The notes under the pieces were generated by a model that made no database searches, was not told where the DNA came from, and saw nothing but the letters and a program-made list of their open reading frames with translations. The position numbers were made by a program, and so were the translations under genes. Shown piece after piece: positions 5,169 to 7,260 of a stretch of DNA of 7,260 nt. The stretch's first letter is position 1. The number at the start of each line of letters is the position of its first letter. The DNA comes from Cyanobacteriota bacterium (lineage in GTDB: Bacteria; Cyanobacteriota; Cyanobacteriia; SKYG9): the NCBI GenBank assembly GCA_025054735.1, contig JANWZG010000185.1:1-7260 (forward strand), read 5' to 3'.

Positions 5169-5876
5169 ATGAACCAACAACCTGTGATCGCTCTAAATTG
5201 TGTCAATCATTACTATGGCTCTGGCAATCTACGCAAACAAATCTTATTTGAGGTGACAACACAGATTTACCCTGGTGAAGTTGTGATTATGACTGGGCCA
5301 TCCGGGTCTGGTAAGACGACGCTATTGACCCTGATTGGTGCATTGCGATCAACCCAGGAGGGCAGTTTGAAGGTACTAGGGCAAGAATTACACAATGCTC
5401 CACGCCATCAGTTAGTAAAAATACGCCGTAACATTGGCTACATATTCCAAGCCCATAACCTACTCAATTCCCTTACAGCTCGGCAAAATGTACAGATGTC
5501 TCTAGAACTGCACCCAGAAATCTCATCCACACAGGCGAAGCGCCAAGCCGAAGCCATGCTAGAGGCTGTAGGGTTAGGCGATCACATCAACTACTACCCA
5601 AAGGAGCTTTCTGGGGGACAAAAGCAACGAGTAGCGATCGCTCGCGCCCTAGCTAGCCATCCTAAGATTGTGCTAGCCGATGAACCTACCGCTGCCCTGG
5701 ATAAAAAATCAGGTCGGGATGTCGTAGAAATCATGCAGAAACTAGCCAAGCAGCAGGGCTGTACCATTCTTCTAGTCACCCACGACAACCGTATTTTGGA
5801 CATAGCTGACCGCATTATCCACATGGAAGATGGGCGGCTTTCAGCACTAGAGGCGATCGCCACGAGACTCTCGTAG
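5169..5876 (+). CDS. devA: DevA-type ABC exporter ATP-binding protein
   Basis: This 235-residue ATPase has every motif of a working ABC nucleotide-binding domain: Walker A GPSGSGKT (43-50), Q-loop Gln94 in YIFQ, signature LSGGQ (147-151), Walker B IVLADEP (167-173), D-loop AALD (175-178) and switch His205. The wording GNLRKQILFEV near the N-terminus and IFQAHNLLNSLTARQNVQM (92-110) is close to heterocyst DevA proteins and to the MacB/LolD group. DevA powers DevBCA, in which DevC is the permease and DevB the periplasmic adaptor; in heterocyst formers it exports envelope glycolipids, but homologues occur in cyanobacteria that make no heterocysts. Neither devB nor devC is adjacent; the neighbours are a DUF362 gene and purA. 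The symbol denotes the family, not proven function. Start ATG 5169 gives normal length; no Shine-Dalgarno is seen. Two HIP1 octamers (5634, 5853) lie inside. Confidence 0.88.
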   Translation: MNQQPVIALNCVNHYYGSGNLRKQILFEVTTQIYPGEVVIMTGPSGSGKTTLLTLIGALRSTQEGSLKVLGQELHNAPRHQLVKIRRNIGYIFQAHNLLNSLTARQNVQMSLELHPEISSTQAKRQAEAMLEAVGLGDHINYYPKELSGGQKQRVAIARALASHPKIVLADEPTAALDKKSGRDVVEIMQKLAKQQGCTILLVTHDNRILDIADRIIHMEDGRLSALEAIATRLS

Positions 5877-5950
5877 CACAGCAGTGTGATAGCATCTAAA
5901 ACTACAGTTGAGCCTCTTGCCGGCATCGTACCAGTTTGGACTTTTAGACT

Positions 5951-5970
5951 AACGGTTTAGAACGGTTTAG
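5951..5970. repeat. Perfect tandem duplication of the 10-mer AACGGTTTAG
   Basis: AACGGTTTAG occurs twice back to back, exactly one helical turn per unit, 75 bases after the DevA-type gene. It may be slippage or a phased binding site. Confidence 0.85.
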
Positions 5971-6017
5971 ATTGACGATCTCCCAGCCACGCTAGGACGC
6001 AAAACATTACTAAACAG

Positions 6018-6031
6018 TGTATTTTAATACA
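6018..6031. promoter_or_regulatory. Palindrome TGTATT-TT-AATACA, possible operator
   Basis: The 6-base arms are perfect around TT. It lies about 110 bases upstream of the purA -35 box. No regulator is recognised. Confidence 0.25.
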
Positions 6032-6112
6032 AAGTACATTGCTTCTTTGGCATGAAGCTCCTAGGTACAGTCATAGGAAATGCATTGTTCAGTAATCACC
6101 CTACCTATTTGC

Positions 6113-6124
6113 AACAAATTTGTT
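6113..6124. promoter_or_regulatory. Perfect palindrome AACAAATTTGTT upstream of the purA promoter
   Basis: This uninterrupted 12-base palindrome ends 17 bases before the purA -35 box, a position suited to an activator or to a UP-like AT-rich element. No regulator is recognised. Confidence 0.3.
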
Positions 6125-6141
6125 ACATTTAGATGCAAACA

Positions 6142-6171
6142 TTGACACTTAGCCCAATCGCTATCCATAAT
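6142..6171 (+). promoter_or_regulatory. Sigma70-type promoter of purA
   Basis: A consensus -35 box TTGACA (6142-6147) is followed after 18 bases by CATAAT (6166-6171), five of six matches to the -10 consensus. Transcription would begin near 6178, leaving a leader of about 28 bases. This is the best promoter match noted in the window and implies purA is transcribed on its own. Confidence 0.65.
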
Positions 6172-6205
6172 TAGGGGTTGCGAAAACTTTACTACTGGAC
6201 AACCC

Positions 6206-7260
6206 TTGGCTAACGTTATTGTGATTGGTGCCCAATGGGGCGATGAGGGAAAAGGTAAGATTACGGATCTATTAAGCCGATCTGCTGACGTTGTGGTTCG
6301 CTACCAAGGAGGTGTCAATGCTGGACACACCGTCGTCGTAGGCGATCAGACCTTTAAGCTGCATTTGATTCCATCAGGGATCTTGTACCCAGGAACTGAT
6401 TGCATTATTGGTTCTGGTACTGTGATTGACCCCAAAGCCTTGATTGCTGAACTTGATCGGCTGGAGGCGCTGAATATTTCTACGGCTAATCTGATGATTT
6501 CAGAGACAGCCCATGTGACTATGCCCTACCACCGGATGATTGACCAAGCTGCTGAGGAACGTCGTGGTCACTACAAAATCGGCACAACTGGTCGCGGCAT
6601 TGGCCCTACCTATGCCGATAAGTCAGAGCGCACAGGCATTCGCATGTTGGACTTAATGAATCCTGACTCACTCCGGGAGCAGCTATTGTGGACGATCGGC
6701 TATAAAAATGTCATTCTCGAAAATCTCTACAAACTGCCTCCATTGGATCCAGAGGTAGTAATTGCTGAGTACCAAAGCTACGCAGAGCGGCTCCGTCCCT
6801 ACGTGGTGGACAGCTCCCTGAAGATTTATGATGCTATTCAACGTCGTCGTAACATCTTGTTTGAAGGGGCACAGGGCACTCTGCTGGATCTGGATCACGG
6901 CACCTATCCCTATGTCACATCATCGAATCCTGTAGCGGGTGGTGCTTGTGTTGGTGCTGGCGTTGGCCCCACTATGATTGACCGGGTGATCGGGGTTGCT
7001 AAGGCTTACACGACTCGCGTTGGTGAAGGGCCTTTCCCTACAGAGCTACATGGCGGGATCGGGGATCTGTTGTGCGATCGCGGTGCAGAATTTGGTACCA
7101 CAACTGGGCGTAAGCGTCGCTGTGGTTGGTTTGACGCTGTGATTGGACGGTATGCTGTACGGATTAATGGCATGGATTGCTTGGCGATTACCAAGCTAGA
7201 CGTTTTGGATGAACTAGACGAAATTAAGGTCTGTGTTGCCTACGAAATGGATGGACAACG
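6206..7260 (+). CDS. purA: Adenylosuccinate synthetase, C-terminus cut by window edge
   Basis: PurA joins IMP and aspartate with GTP to form adenylosuccinate, the first committed step to AMP; it is a cytosolic homodimer. The N-terminus MANVIVIGAQWGDEGKGK carries the catalytic Asp13 and Lys16 of the P-loop, and NAGHT gives the catalytic His41. GTTGRGIGPTYADK (126-139), LFEGAQGTLLDLDHGTYPYV, VGEGPFPTE and TTTGRKRRCGWFD are further hallmark blocks. The start is TTG at 6206: there is no ATG between the in-frame TGA at 6143-6145 and the invariant N-terminal motif. 351 complete codons are present; the family has about 430-450, so roughly the last 80-95 residues are missing. All catalytic residues expected in this part are intact. 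A HIP1 octamer lies at 7074-7081. Confidence 0.97.
   Translation, partial: MANVIVIGAQWGDEGKGKITDLLSRSADVVVRYQGGVNAGHTVVVGDQTFKLHLIPSGILYPGTDCIIGSGTVIDPKALIAELDRLEALNISTANLMISETAHVTMPYHRMIDQAAEERRGHYKIGTTGRGIGPTYADKSERTGIRMLDLMNPDSLREQLLWTIGYKNVILENLYKLPPLDPEVVIAEYQSYAERLRPYVVDSSLKIYDAIQRRRNILFEGAQGTLLDLDHGTYPYVTSSNPVAGGACVGAGVGPTMIDRVIGVAKAYTTRVGEGPFPTELHGGIGDLLCDRGAEFGTTTGRKRRCGWFDAVIGRYAVRINGMDCLAITKLDVLDELDEIKVCVAYEMDGQ

Larger units (their letters stand above)
5877..6205. other. Intergenic region upstream of purA
   Basis: These 329 bases hold no ORF of note. They contain a tandem 10-mer (5951-5970), two AT-rich palindromes (6018-6031 and 6113-6124) and the purA promoter (6142-6171). No convincing terminator follows the DevA-type gene; the nearest hairpin, CACA-GCAG-TGTG just after its stop codon, is too weak. 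Confidence 0.6.

Noticed and set aside
5594..5926. Minus-strand 110-codon frame
   Set aside because: Antisense to the LSGGQ to H-loop part of the DevA-type ATPase; a shadow of that gene.
6092..6104. Possible NtcA site GTA...TAC upstream of purA
   Set aside because: The gap between GTA and TAC is seven bases, whereas NtcA sites need eight, and its placement relative to the promoter is not typical.
6683..6898. Minus-strand 71-codon frame, and a similar one at 7006-7194
   Set aside because: Both are antisense to purA, whose reading frame is fully conserved through them.

Overview
The window looks like ordinary cyanobacterial chromosome. Six exact copies of the octamer GCGATCGC, the HIP1 element abundant in many cyanobacterial genomes, start at 2229, 4180, 4606, 5634, 5853 and 7074, all inside coding sequence. 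The proteins also have a cyanobacterial flavour: a CmpR/NdhR-type LysR regulator, a DevA-type ABC ATPase and PurA starting MANVIVIGAQWGDEGKGK. Base composition is close to balanced. I see no phage, transposase, CRISPR array, rRNA or tRNA.

Layout. (1) 1-886, minus strand: a LysR-family regulator whose last residues run off the left edge, with a plausible promoter and a small inverted repeat upstream. (2) 887-1697: about 800 bases without a confident gene. This stretch holds short phased repeats, an array of degenerate terminator-like repeats with four heptamers, a strong minus-strand terminator hairpin, a doubtful 72-codon minus-strand ORF that would feed it, and a hairpin-rich segment carrying three evenly spaced GTGATGC elements. 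(3) 1698-2396, plus strand: a nucleoside 2-deoxyribosyltransferase-like protein followed 27 bases later by a 61-residue membrane protein, probably cotranscribed. (4) 2477-3667, minus strand: a 396-residue nucleotidyltransferase-fold protein, convergent with the previous pair. (5) 3668-4061: a divergent intergenic region with several short repeats. (6) 4062-5027, plus: a DUF362 protein without a ferredoxin domain. (7) 5169-5876, plus: a DevA-type ABC exporter ATPase with no membrane or adaptor partner next to it, and a perfect 6-1-6 palindrome (GATAAT-A-ATTATC, Fur/Zur-box-like) just before its start. (8) 6206-7260, plus: purA, starting at TTG behind a good sigma70-type promoter and cut by the right edge.

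The genes do not form one obvious pathway. PurA makes the AMP precursor, and the deoxyribosyltransferase could salvage or hydrolyse (deoxy)nucleosides, but they are about 4 kb apart with unrelated genes between. The LysR regulator is of the type that controls inorganic-carbon genes, though none lie in this window. I found no convincing new multi-gene system. The best leads are the structured non-coding stretch at 1077-1634 and the metal-regulator-like palindrome before the solitary devA-like gene.
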